DNA of 64,000 nucleotides from Hygrocybe punicea. Lineage: Eukaryota > Basidiomycota > Agaricomycetes > Agaricales > Hygrophoraceae. This document shows positions 1 through 10,085 of this stretch, piece after piece. A model generated the notes under the pieces. That model was not told where the DNA came from. It saw only the letters and a program-made list of their open reading frames with translations, and searched no databases. The position numbers and the translations under genes were made by a program. Each line of letters starts with the position of its first letter. Within the stretch, counting starts at the first letter, position 1. Where the stretch lies: positions 620,001 to 684,000 of the forward strand of contig OY744465.1 in assembly GCA_963556145.1 (NCBI GenBank), in the 5' to 3' direction.

Positions 1-503
1 AAACCCGGTGCATTGGCACTGTTCAGCACCTCCCTCGCCCTAGTGATGGCCGGGCGGATGTCTGGGAAGCCAGGCGCGGGAGGGTTGAAGTAAGCGCTGG
101 CTGGGCGTGCGCTAGCGCGAGAACCGGGCATTGGATTGAGAGGCGGGGCACGCGGTCTAGGGATCGGACCAGCCCTGAGAGCGGACGGAGATTGCGCATG
201 AGAAGTGGTGGTTGCCCTTGCAGAGGATGAGTGTGGTGTCCTGGGAGTGGGTTCGGCCGGCGCAGTGGGGATCGTATTCGCCTGATGGGGAGTGGGTTTC
301 TCCGGAACGATAGGTGCTGCGTGTGTGGTTTCTGAGACTGGACTCAGCCCTACACCAGGAGTCCAAGCCCCAGCAGCAGCAGGCGTTGTGTGGCGCTCGT
401 CTTGGCCGATTGGACTGCTCGGGCTAGGCGGTTGCGCACCACCGTCGCCTATCTGAGTAAAGAAATTTCCAAGAATTGATGCGACGTGGCGCAATGTGAA
501 CAT
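1..503 (-). CDS. Proline/serine/threonine-rich protein, start of gene, cut by window edge
   Basis: One frame stays open on the minus strand from a TGA at 573-575 to the window edge. The first ATG is at 501-503 and gives MFTLRHVASILGNFF at the N-terminus. The remaining 150 or so residues are rich in Pro, Ser, Thr and Ala, with patches such as GGAQPPSPSSP and PTAPAEPTP, and look disordered. No domain, signal peptide or membrane segment is visible. The C-terminus lies outside the window. An upstream exon joined through an intron cannot be excluded. The composition and long open frame suggest a host gene adjoining the giant inverted repeat. Function is not recognised. Confidence 0.45.
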   Translation of the reverse strand, partial: MFTLRHVASILGNFFTQIGDGGAQPPSPSSPIGQDERHTTPAAAGAWTPGVGLSPVSETTHAAPIVPEKPTPHQANTIPTAPAEPTPRTPHSSSARATTTSHAQSPSALRAGPIPRPRAPPLNPMPGSRASARPASAYFNPPAPGFPDIRPAITRAREVLNSANAPG

Positions 504-761
504 GGATGCCAAAGGTTCAAATTCTGGAGTTGTCCTTTGTGAGGGAAATTGAGAAACGACAAGCGCCAAAAGTCACTGTCAAGTGCCTGGCACGGCATAA
601 GCCAGGGTTCAGCCGAACGTCCTAGCGCCCACATGGTCGCCAGTTACATTTAGCGCACCTAGGCAGACCGCCGCATCGTAAAATTCAACCTTTTTGTCCT
701 CGAACATGATCGGAACACTCACTGGGCTGTAACACGAAGAATTTCAGTGTTCACACTGATA
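504..761. other. Left flank of giant inverted repeat
   Basis: No gene is seen here. The last bases, CACTGATA, adjoin the left tip of the inverted repeat. The 4-kb neighbourhood becomes AT-richer at the boundary. Confidence 0.4.
759..761. repeat. Left 3-bp putative target-site duplication (ATA)
   Basis: ATA directly precedes the left tip. The same ATA follows the right tip at 43,670-43,672. A 3-bp duplication is the length known for CACTA elements, but a 3-bp match is weak evidence on its own. Confidence 0.4.
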
Positions 762-1222
762 CACCAGAGACACAGCACCATCTGAATGGGTGACAGATTT
801 GTGACCGATGTTAGGTAATATTTAAAATAAACCAACAGATCTGTGAATGGCACAGATGTTGTGACAGATTTGGCATTTGTGTCAACATCTGTATCCTGTA
901 CCGATTGGACTGCCAAATTATAAATCTTATTGTGATTCATATTGTAAATCTGTGTTGCAATCGGGTACCTGTCCAGATTTAGACGCAGAGATTAAATGTG
1001 AAGAATCATCTGTCACATGGTCCGATTCAACTATCCATTTTAAGTCTGTCGCATATACAGATGTTCTCAAAATTTTTAAATTGGTCCTATTGTACAGGGC
1101 TAAACTTTGCTTCTCACACCGAGTTTAGTACAGATTTTATATTTGTTTCCGAATCTGTCCAACAGTCATATGTAAGTTCTGATTTAGAAACTGTACACCG
1201 GACAGATGCGGCGGGCCGATGA
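762..1222. repeat. Left terminal tip with ACAGAT/ATCTGT subterminal repeats
   Basis: The tip starts CACCAGAGACACAGCACC. Within about 420 bp I count twelve ACAGAT or ATCTGT hexamers, starting at 793, 835, 839, 852, 864, 887, 948, 1008, 1057, 1130, 1153 and 1203, in both orientations. Dense short subterminal repeats inside CAC-initial tips are known from CACTA/En-Spm elements, where an element-encoded protein binds them. No convincing ORF overlaps this stretch. Confidence 0.7.
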
Positions 1223-1385
1223 CTGGCCCCTCTCATCTCATCAGTACCCTGCTGAGTGGGCCGTCAGGATGTGAAGTCGAACACAATAATGACTCACGCC
1301 ACTGACGGTTAGCGTCATCAACCGAGGAGACTCTGACCGAGCTCATGTTTCAAGAAAAGTTTTAGGAAATGTGTCAATTACAGAT

Positions 1386-3321
1386 CTACCTATACATTTT
1401 GTTTCCAACTTTGCGTGACCGCCCGAGCGAGTCACTAAGGGTTATATTTTGTCTTTGTGACGATGAGCATTGAAAAACCACATCAGAATCGCAAATGCTT
1501 ACCAAACAAGGAATAGGCACAGCTGAAGACGCCTCCAGAAATGAACGATATGCTGTTGTACGTGTTTTATACCAATCATCGTTGTACCAGTTGCGAGGTA
1601 ATTTTCGAACTGGTGGGTTGTTGTGGTCGGTCTTGGTGGCAATGTAGATTCGAGGAATTGGTTTATTGCCGGCGGCAGACATCAAGCATTCGTCAGCGAC
1701 CGCCTTTTCGTATGTGTCAACGGCTTCAAAGAGGGTGGTGATGGCGGGATTAATCCAAGGCAATGCAATCCGACGTAGAGTCTTGTTTCGCGATTGCGAT
1801 GGGGAATCGGTTTTGTCACCACTCATTCCATGAACGTCGAGTTTTTGTAAAATTTGTTGGATTTCGACCCATGCAGGATGATCGGTTCCCTTCTGTTCGA
1901 GGACAGTACGTTTCCGCCGATCATAAAGCTAGAAGACAGGTGTCAGATGGCTGTCATCCGATATTTGGTGAGCTTACTCCTTTTCTGCGAGAGATCATCC
2001 TATCCCTTTGCTTCCGTTGTATGTCGGCCTGGCACTTATCATTTCGGGCTTTCGTGAGCTCTGCTTCGTTCATCATTTGCTCTCTGGACAACCATTTGGC
2101 TTCGCGGTACGTACGACTGAGTTTTCTGAGGCAAAGACCTCGCATGTGCTCAATCTCCATTGTAGCAGCATGATACTGAAGATTCGGATATTTGCCATCC
2201 TTGACCTCTTTCAGAAAGCCAATAACAAGCAGTCCTATCGCTTCTTGATTCCACTTTGCAAGTTTGAGTGATTGACACCAGTCTAATCAAAGAGGCTTGG
2301 ACGCATCCGGTCCACCTTCGCCATCTTCCTCGAACAGTTTGACTTCTGCTTCGGATGGAGACTCAGGAACACCGGCCTTTCGCCCCGGTAGAACCTTCTT
2401 ATCTCGAAGATAATCGTGCAGCTTGCTCTTCACGAGACAGGTCAATAATTTGACCAGATAGGCAGCTTTGCACAACGTACATGCAACAAGTTTTCATTTT
2501 TACCCCGGCGGCCGCGTTTTCCACACGCGGACAACCTGCTCTTCCTTAGCAATAATTCCGCTTCGCTTTCATCACTGTTACTGGTCGATTCGTTGTCAAG
2601 CATTTTTGAATCCGACTTGTGGTGGGAAGTTCCAGCAGTTGACGAGAGTGACGACACGATTGCTTCTTTAACAGCAGGCTGAATGAGGGTTATCGATTGA
2701 TCAACGGTCGCCTTGAGCAAGTCCCGCCACTCTGAGGTGGATGGTGGTGTGGATTGCTTGTAGGACGAAACCTCAACCTGGAGCTTGTCCATGGCAACTT
2801 TGAGGGGTTGGATATCGTTTTGCACAAGGTGACCAATGGTCTTCTGTAAAGCACCATTGATAACGGATGCAACATGCTCGTTCATGAGGGAAACAAGGTT
2901 GTCTTTGACAGCTGCCTCGACCGATGCTCTTGAGTCGGGACAAGCGGTGTAGTGATTCTCATGATCGGGCCCACGTTTATGCTTAATGGGAGGCTGTGAT
3001 GCGCACTCGAGGTCCATCATGTCTGCAGACAAGGGTTGCTGCATTGACCGCTGTTCCTGGGCGTGTGAAGACGCGGAGCCCTGAATTTGAGGCAGGAGAG
3101 GTTCGTTCGCCTGGGTTTGGGTCTGGGATGACACATTGAATAGCTCCAGAGGCACGTAAGGGAGGAGAGGTTCGCTCGCCTGTGCCTGGGTCTGGGTCTG
3201 GGACGACACATTCGATAACTCCGGGAGCACGTAATCAATGGGGACGTGTTGGAGCGTGAAACTATGCTGTGTAGAGACGCCGTGTTGGAGCACCGACTGC
3301 TCTGGGAGTACATAACAAGCA
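1386..3321 (-). CDS. Tnp2-associated accessory protein (left arm copy)
   Basis: This multi-exon gene faces the left tip, opposite in direction to the transposase. The N-terminal exon has imperfect repeats of PLLP/NVSSQTQTQA type and a Ser/Gln-rich linker, then a helical stretch (VKDNLVSLMNEHVASVI), and ends in a basic GKRGRRGK segment. Later exons give a Lys/Arg-rich coiled region (MEIEHMRGLCLRKLSRTYR) and a C-terminal part with KTLRRIALPWINPAIT and RKLPRNWYNDDW. This layout (charged helices, then LPW and a KLP-N-Y-W motif) matches a protein that commonly accompanies basidiomycete Tnp2/Plavaka-like elements. A DNA-binding accessory role is inferred. The 5' end is not resolved; upstream reading continues to about 3,430. 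An intron follows VPIPCL near 1,500. Confidence 0.55.
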
Positions 3322-3749
3322 GATGCGTTTTGGATTATGGCAAGCTGAGGATGCTGTGGAAGATCTTGGCCGTGTTGGGGCGCCGAATGATAAGCGGATG
3401 TTGGTCGACAAGTTGGGGTGCTGGACCAGACGGCTTGCTGGAAACAACAGGTGGTGTAACGGGCTGGTCATCGTGTCATGGAGACGAAATTGACTGCGAC
3501 GATCGCTGAGGTAGTTGGTGCTCGTCTGACAGGTGTAAGGCGATCTTTTCTGGGGACAGGGGACGGACACCCGGCTGAGTTTCCGAAGTTGACTGCTCCA
3601 GGGTTTGAGACCATTCAGGGAGTGAAGGATCGTCTCAGATTGCGGAACTTGATGGATCCATAGGGACTACGGAATGAGTTTGAGTCGTCGTGGCCTCACT
3701 CGTGGGCAAAGACGTTGTCATTTGCTGAATGTAAGAATGTTCATTCTAA

Positions 3750-4034
3750 ATGACGATCTTGCCCATCAAAAAGAGGGCGCACCTCGGCAACGAGGATATT
3801 GTAGGCGTTGTTGTCTCGGACCTGCCGAGCTTTAACAAATTGGGGATAGGGAGAAACGGTTCCCCTCATGCTCGTGCTCTGTTCAAATACACCACGGTGA
3901 TTTTCGACAATGGGGGTGCGGTATGGAAAGAGACTATGCAGCTAATTGACAAAATTAGTGACATTGGTCACCGAATATGTTCGGACGCAGTAACCGACTT
4001 ACTCGGTCCTGAACGCTGCGTTTGGCCATCTTAG
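3750..4034 (+). CDS. Hypothetical 94-aa ORF (left arm)
   Basis: An ATG-initiated ORF lies between the accessory gene and the 5' module. It is charged, with KKRAHLGNEDIVGVVVSD near the start and ETMQLIDKISDIGHRI in the second half. No known domain is recognised. It is preserved without change in the mirror copy, but both arms are so alike that this says little about selection. It could be a remnant exon rather than a gene. Confidence 0.25.
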   Translation: MTILPIKKRAHLGNEDIVGVVVSDLPSFNKLGIGRNGSPHARALFKYTTVIFDNGGAVWKETMQLIDKISDIGHRICSDAVTDLLGPERCVWPS

Positions 4035-4131
4035 TAGGCGATGAAGGACGGAGTAAGACATTTTTGAAGAGCTTCTCGTCGACTTAAGTATCCATCGCGA
4101 GGTCTCTGAGTAAAGGCTCGGAAACGCAGGT

Positions 4132-4988
4132 CGTTACATAGATACCTAAATTGACAATCGTCGTTAGAAAGCCCAAAGCTCACGGGCAGGAGTACCTCTA
4201 AATTCAAACAATAAAGACGAAGTGACTCATTCTCTCATTCGGCTCTTTCTTTCAATTATTATTGTTGTACAGTACCATACCCTTGAGCAGAACTTCCACT
4301 ACGAGGATGCTGAAAACGATGGTGACGGTATCTAAACAAGAGGGAAGCGCTCACGTGCCCACCATGCTTTGGCTTTTGTGGTGAATTGAATGGCGATCAA
4401 TCGGTGCTTGAAATTGGCACCGGCAATTCAAGCCGCTCACGCATGAAAAACAAACGGAGTTCGAATATATCTCCGTTCACTATAAGAGGCAAGGCCCGTT
4501 CATCCGGCTCTTCTTCCCACTCCATGTCCACAACTCGTCCACAAATATCTGCCAGGCTCACGCTCATTCCAAGTAGGGTCCGAGTAGGGTAGAAAATATG
4601 TACTTGCGCACAACGCCGAGCAAATAATTGTGTCGTTGCGAGACGAGATGAGAAAAAAAAGGTTAACCTACTGGTAACAATAATTACAGGATATTCAGTG
4701 CGTCGAGTCAGCTATCTCTTAGGAGCAAGTGAGCAAATAATTATGTCAAGGTGGTAACAACGATGGAACAAAAAAAAAGGGCTAATCGGTAGATTGGTCT
4801 CGAGTCATGACTCTTCGTTCGTCACTGTCGATCTCATCCGCCCAAGTCATCGAGGCAACACATCTTTGATCACGGCCGTTGTTTTTGTTATCTGTGAATA
4901 TCGGTATCCGCCCCATTTCTCGGAAACAATAGGTAGAGGGACACTATTCACTACATAACAGTGAGGATGACCTGTGGTTTTTTTCAGT
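4132..4988 (+). repeat. Tnp2 5' module, copy 1
   Basis: An approximately 850-bp sequence found upstream of the first Tnp2 exon in several copies. Landmarks in order are GATACCTAAATTGACAATCG, CACGGGCAGGAGTACC, a poly-TTATTATTG stretch, AACAAGAGGGAAGCG, TCGAATATATCTCCGTTCA, a run of 7-9 A before GGTTAACC or GGGCTAATCG, and finally TGACCTGTGG and TTTTTTTCAG. It probably holds the transposase promoter and 5' leader (inference). The polypyrimidine-AG just before the ATG could be a splice acceptor of a leader intron. Confidence 0.6.
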
Positions 4989-4991
4989 TCA

Positions 4992-5374
4992 CACAGGGTG
5001 CATGGTAGCATACTGTGTAATGAAGTATGTTGAATTTATTGGACAAGTATACTGAATATTGTTATCATATTGTTGCACACAGTATTCAAAGAGTATTCAA
5101 AATGATGATTCAATATTTTGAGACAAAGTAAATTACTAGTATTGAATGACACTTTTAGAATACTGCTTGAATAACAAGACATTTACTGAAATTATTGAAG
5201 TAGTATTGTAAAATTGCCATTCAATACTGGTAATGTACTTTGTTTCGAAATATTGAATCATAATTTTGAATACTCTTTGAATACTGTGTGCAACCATATG
5301 ATAACAATATTTAGTATACTTGTCCAATAAATTTAACATACTGCATTATACAGTATACTACCATGCACCCTGTG
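4992..5374. mobile_element. 383-bp MITE with very long inverted repeats
   Basis: Starts CACAGGGTGCATGGTAG and ends CTACCATGCACCCTGTG, folding into an almost complete hairpin with arms of about 190 bp. It is flanked by TCA at 4989-4991 and 5375-5377. It sits exactly between the end of 5' module copy 1 and the ATG of the exon array at 5380. The other module copies read straight through this point (CAGTTCGCAATG or CAGTTTGCGATG), so the insertion is clear. It is AT-rich and non-coding. The superfamily is unassigned; the 3-bp duplication allows a CACTA- or Harbinger-type parent. Confidence 0.8.
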
Positions 5375-5379
5375 TCACG

Positions 5380-6003
5380 ATGTTTGATCAATGCCACAAC
5401 CTACCTGCGCTCTCGGATGATGTACAGGAAGGATTCGAGGTAAGCGTGAATGACCAACTGCCGACCAACCGACACATTAACCATCTGCAGGATCGCCATT
5501 ATGTTACCGCAATCTCGGATGATGTACAGGAAGGACTCGAGGTAAGTATGAATGATCAATCCGCCGACCAACCAACACATTAACAGTGTGCAGGATATCC
5601 CTGCACCGTTGAACGACGTGCATCACGGATTCGTGATAAGCTTGAACAATCAATCTCCCGACCAACTGACATATCAATTCAGGATAACACAGACATCCCT
5701 GCGCTCTTGAACAACGTGCAGGACATATTTGAGGTAAGCGTGACGATGAATATATCGACCAACCGACACCCTTACAATATGCAGGATAACAGTGGAGGCT
5801 CCATTGTCCTGTTCCTGACAAGTGGCGTTCGGTGTGCCGCAAACGTTTCACGACATAGTTACAACCATGAGGACCTGTACCTTGTCGGTGTCGTTCCTGG
5901 ACCAGATGATTCTTTGCGTGATGAAATAGATCATTTCCTCGCACCCCTCATAGTGGAAGGTCTGCTCAAGGGTATGGTACTGTACAACAATAATAATAAT
6001 TGA
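5380..6003 (+). pseudogene. Truncated Tnp2 transposase with four mini-exon units
   Basis: ATG at 5380. Mini-exons are 5380-5439, 5491-5541, 5594-5632 and 5683-5733, separated by introns of about 50 nt that begin GTAAG and end CAG. Each later exon starts with GAT (Asp) and encodes a variant of D-x-x-DVPAL-x-DDVQ-x-x-FE. The donor after unit three is damaged (GTGATAAG where sister copies have GCGGTAAG or GCGGTGAG). The last exon, from 5785, jumps to the internal transposase motif PGPDDSLRDEIDHFLA and then ends in poly-Asn from an AAT microsatellite. Most of the catalytic region is therefore deleted. Expression is unlikely; the MITE also separates it from its 5' module. Confidence 0.65.
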
Positions 6004-6906
6004 GAGCCAAATGAGAGAATGAGTCACTTGGTGTTTATTGTTTGAATTTAGAGGTACTCCTGCCCGTGAGGTTTGGGCTGTCTAACTGACGATTTTCAAT
6101 TTAGGTATCTATTCCCTCTTGCCGCAGATGCGATCGCCAACACAAACTCTAACCACATAAATTCTTCCATCGTTCGGACACAGGATGCTGGAATCGTCAG
6201 TCACACCACCTGCATATTAGATACGATTACGATGGCTCGGGTACCATTCACGCTGCTGTCATGGTTGTTTTACTCATCTAATGTCCGGTAGCCATAACGG
6301 GCTCTTGCACAACGGCAACCTGTTGAAGTGGCTGCATTGTCTGTTTAATTCGGTTTGCAGCTAGAGTTCTGTGTCTGCCGGTCTTCTCTGACGTTTTGCA
6401 GAGGAAGCTTTCCTTGTCATGTCTGCGTTGAACTTTCTACCAGATTCAAGCTAAAGTTTACCGTCATTTCTCCGCGGGGACATCGATCTTCATTATCATT
6501 CAATATTCACGATCTGTTTCCGTACTCTCACGCTCGGCATCCGCATCTAGACGCTGGCAAGTCAACAAGAAGATTGGAAGCCCCTTGCGGTCAGCAATCC
6601 ATTTCCGTAAGGAATATCTGTTTCGTGGTTCTATCCGCTTTATGTTTTTCCAGATACACGTTTTCTACAAGTCGGAGCAACCGTTTGTGTGTGGGGCGTG
6701 TGGATGAGGTCTCCGTATGTTGTCTGGTTATTTTACCTGCGGCTAGGTTTATATGGGATCCATTGATTCTGATCGCTATTGCGTTGCTTAGTATCTACTT
6801 CTCTTACTTTTTTGACATTAGTGCCTTGCCTAAACACCCAAACTTTGTCTACATTTTAGAATTAAGGATCGTCAAACAAAGGATTCACGTGACTTATCAC
6901 GTGGAT
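6004..6906 (+). repeat. Relic of Tnp2-element 3' region
   Basis: No intact gene. Blocks match the region downstream of the complete transposase: GCCATAACGGGCTCTTGCAC and CATTTCTCCGCGGGGACATC have counterparts near 23,170 and 23,310. The CGTGTGGATGAGGTCTCCG block near 6,700 recurs in reverse near 10,320-10,340. A 186-codon open frame here shows only hydrophobic low-complexity sequence and is not called a gene. Confidence 0.45.
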
Positions 6907-7039
6907 TCACCATAAATTATGATCGGAGTAATCCGATAGTTCTCTTTCTCCATTTTTTATATTTGACCTTCGAGAATGGTTTTCCCCAACCCAACACGCG
7001 TGGTGAGTACTTCCATTTTCTTCGGAGTTCCCACTGAGC

Positions 7040-8097
7040 TTGCTGTTCAAGTGTAATCCATATATTGATGTTGAAGCTGCAGTCGGTGACTGCAGCGAGG
7101 ACGACGACGAATGTGAAAGTGCTGTCAGCGACGGTGATGTCATATTCCTATCATGTAGCTATATGCTCAGACAGATACGTAGGATCAATCAACGGGGATT
7201 ACATCTGCGAGGACCCTCATGACCTTAGTGAATGTCGTGTCTCTCTTCCTTCGGATGAGGACTTTCTTCATCAACTTGCGCAGGAAATCAAGGACCACTA
7301 TTCTGGATCAACAGCGTTGGACGAGTTCTCGATGGATGGGCACTTGACCCTCCCCTATTGGACGCTTAGAGTCACTGTCAGTCTCAGATATTCTTGTACC
7401 GATTTCTGCTTGATGAGGAAGTTTTAGCGAGGTTTGGAGCACAACATATGTCAGCGTCTGGCATGTTATGATGAAATCAAAGGGGTAATTCACCCCCCAT
7501 CAATGCCAGGATTCGTGGTGGTATGTTGCGACACTATGGCGGTTCTTCAGAAAGTATGCAGCCAGCTTCCGTTGCGATGTGATGCACAATACTTGGACCT
7601 GGCAGAACGCAACTTTTTATCGGATGCGGCGATGAACCAAGAACCTTTTCCTGTGGGAACTTGGGTACGAATGACGGGCACTGGCAAGAAACTTGTCAGA
7701 TACCGCAACGATCTCGGCATTGTTGAGAAATCAGAGACCGGCCGAAATCTCATGGCCGTCCTACTGGTGTCATGAATCCCTCAGTCCGATGCCGACCCTA
7801 CCAGTTCCCAGAAGATGGGTCAAATTCGGGTAGAAGTTCGTATAACCTCCCTTGTGGTCGAAGAGAACCCTCCATTCAGTGAAATGATTCCCTTTGTCTA
7901 TGCGAGTCATCCTCCGCTCCAGGAAGGAATTTCTAAATCAATTCGCCGAGCTAGCGTGATCGCTTTGTGGTTGCCTGGAGATCATGTCAAGATTGTGCGT
8001 GGCTCCACAACAAGTGGTATTCACAAGATGACTCCGCAATCTGCATCAGAGGTATGCCACAAAGTTTGCCGATGTAGTTATCAATAACATTGCTTTG
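7040..8097 (+). pseudogene. Spt5-like (NGN/KOW) fragment joined to a Tnp2 exon
   Basis: Frames near 7,170-7,360 and 7,434-7,775 contain IKGVIHPPSMPGFVVVCCDT, like the NGN fold of Spt5-type elongation factors. A KOW-like piece PVGTWVRMTGTGKKLVRYRN follows, and from 7,815 a second KOW-like LPGDHVKIVRG. Frames change between pieces and stops intervene, so it is degraded. Directly after GDHVKIVRG the sequence switches to TSGIHKMTPQSASE plus its following intron, the same as Tnp2 exon 3 at 17,335-17,426. The fragment thus appears captured by, or recombined into, the transposon. Family assignment is by motif only. Confidence 0.4.
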
Positions 8098-8747
8098 CCT
8101 GTAACATTTGTACATTCAATGTAAACTCTGCTACACCACATTGGGTGACTTCCCACGGCATCTACAAATGATTCAGAGTATGTTCAGTGCTAAGTTGTTG
8201 CGTGGCAATGCCCAAAAAAGAATGAGATATTATATGAAGCCTCCCAAAATGACACTCTCGCCGCTCCCAAGTGATCTCACATGAGGCCCTTCGTCTTGAT
8301 ATTGTACAGGACCATTCGTACAACTTAAAAGGAGGGAAAAAAGGGAAGGTCATGACAAAGTGGATTACGATGAACAGGAAAGTGACAGTCCAGATTGGTC
8401 TCTGTTTGGCTCCACTGTCGTTACAATGTACCATAGTGTGCCGTTGTAATTATTATTAACAACTGCCTTGTATATACACACAATCTCCGTATCAGCGTTT
8501 AATCATCTCTCACTTTCTCCCACTAGAGCTATGGAATGGAACTGAATGAAGGGTTTCTAGCCTTTCCCTGTGTTTATCAAGTCTTGTCGCCCATTTCGGC
8601 CAAAATATGTTATGTATATTGTTGATCGCACAAGAATTATGATGATTTACATTCACCTCTATATATGGCCCCATATACACCAGCTTTGGGTGAGCTTGCC
8701 AGAAGCAATGTAGATATAGTGCAACCTTTTGTTAAGCTTTAGTTTCT
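8098..8747. other. No gene seen
   Basis: AT-rich spacer between the Spt5-like fragment and the end of the F-box gene. No ORF with recognisable sequence and no clear repeat. Confidence 0.35.
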
Positions 8748-10085
8748 CTAAGAAAGAGGATCGGTCCTGGTCACAGCCTTCTCGGAAGGAGACATGAAAC
8801 AAAGCCAGAAAACTGGACAACCACCGCCCACAGTGACGCTGAAATCATGACTTGAGAATGCCTGATATGGAATGATGCAGGGAAGACTTACTAAATTTCT
8901 GTCAGTGCAACGCCCAGCAATCACAATCCGAATCGAGCCAACATTCCAAAGCAAATGCGCCACACGCTGCCTATGCAAGTCAACGAAGAATGGGTCTGGG
9001 CAATCTCCCGCAATGTGTATTTGAATATGTGATAGAGCGCTGCAACCAGCAACGCGTGTCAAGAGTATTCCCAATAGCGCGGCACCACCGCCTGCCATCA
9101 TCGAGGTGTCGAGACGAACAATCAGGGTGTGCAACTTTAAACAAGTTAATGAAGCAAACAGTGTCCGGAGATAAGTTGCTGGTCCGTCTAATTCCAGTAG
9201 TTCTGGAAGTAGTATATGTCGACAAGAGCTGGAGCGAACACGCCGGGTACCTGGGTGGATGTAAAACGTGCGAATATCCGGGTGCTTTTGAAGAAACCTT
9301 ATAATCGTCGCCAGTGGCACATCAGCGCTGATGTCGATCCTTTGCAGGAGGGGGACGCTCAGTTTCGTTAGAAAACTGGTCCACGTCTGGATACGTAATT
9401 CTTTCCACTTGAAATTGAGCGTCTTGGTTGAGGAACTGGAGAATGTGTCGAGCGTGAATTGTTGATATGGCGGCGCATAAAGAACCATCCAGTCAGGATC
9501 GAAAACGTCCAATCCCGTTAAAGGCCCGATATAGGTTGCTTTATGTGCGAGTGCCACTTTGGAGAGGGAGTTTACGCAGCCAACGAACGATATCGCCTTG
9601 CATCCCACCGATCGAAGACAATTAGAGAGGGTTATAATGGGATGAACGTCGATTGGAGAAGAAAAGCTCCAGAGTTTAAAGGTCACTGCACTGATGGGCG
9701 GGCGTGATAGGAAAAACGTGTGCAGATGTCGAGCCTGCCAATGTAACGCTGATTGATTCGCAGAGAACATGCAGGACAATGATTCGAGTGGGAAAAAAGT
9801 GGTAGATCGACGCCAAACTGACAAAGCGGCGAATGCTTTGTCGGCGACATTGATGCAATGATCATCAGATACGACAAGGCCAAGCCGAACGATATATAGA
9901 GGGGAAGAAATGGTACTAAGTTGGTGACAAACTTGAGTCAACGAGAGAAGATCTTTGTGATCGACTAGTTGCGCGATGTCAGCAAGAATTTCAGTCGGCA
10001 GTGTCCAAATGTAAGCATTGTGGATGGAGCTAGTGGGAGTGGGTATTCGCTGAACACAGATATTAATGCATACCCAAAAGGACAA
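8748..10085 (-). CDS. F-box protein, 445 aa
   Basis: A single open frame. An F-box lies at about residues 28-62 (LPTEILADIAQLVDHKDLLS, then a CHQLSTISSPLYI helix). It is followed by a long Leu-rich C-terminal region without obvious repeats, the usual build of agaricomycete F-box proteins. F-box proteins bind Skp1 in SCF ubiquitin ligases; the substrate is unknown. The first 25 residues (MSFWVCINICVQ) are hydrophobic and unusual, so the true start may lie on a different upstream exon. The gene lies in the left-arm DNA absent from the right arm and has no internal stop, unlike the transposase genes around it. Confidence 0.7.
   Translation of the reverse strand: MSFWVCINICVQRIPTPTSSIHNAYIWTLPTEILADIAQLVDHKDLLSLTQVCHQLSTISSPLYIVRLGLVVSDDHCINVADKAFAALSVWRRSTTFFPLESLSCMFSANQSALHWQARHLHTFFLSRPPISAVTFKLWSFSSPIDVHPIITLSNCLRSVGCKAISFVGCVNSLSKVALAHKATYIGPLTGLDVFDPDWMVLYAPPYQQFTLDTFSSSSTKTLNFKWKELRIQTWTSFLTKLSVPLLQRIDISADVPLATIIRFLQKHPDIRTFYIHPGTRRVRSSSCRHILLPELLELDGPATYLRTLFASLTCLKLHTLIVRLDTSMMAGGGAALLGILLTRVAGCSALSHIQIHIAGDCPDPFFVDLHRQRVAHLLWNVGSIRIVIAGRCTDRNLVSLPCIIPYQAFSSHDFSVTVGGGCPVFWLCFMSPSEKAVTRTDPLS

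Noticed and set aside
5380..5784. CRISPR-like array (regular repeats and spacers)
   Set aside because: The units are phase-0 exons with GT...AG introns in a eukaryotic transposase gene. Both halves of each unit are repeated, so there are no unique spacers.
8271..8459. 62-codon ORF downstream of the Spt5-like fragment
   Set aside because: Short, AT-rich, without similarity or splice context.
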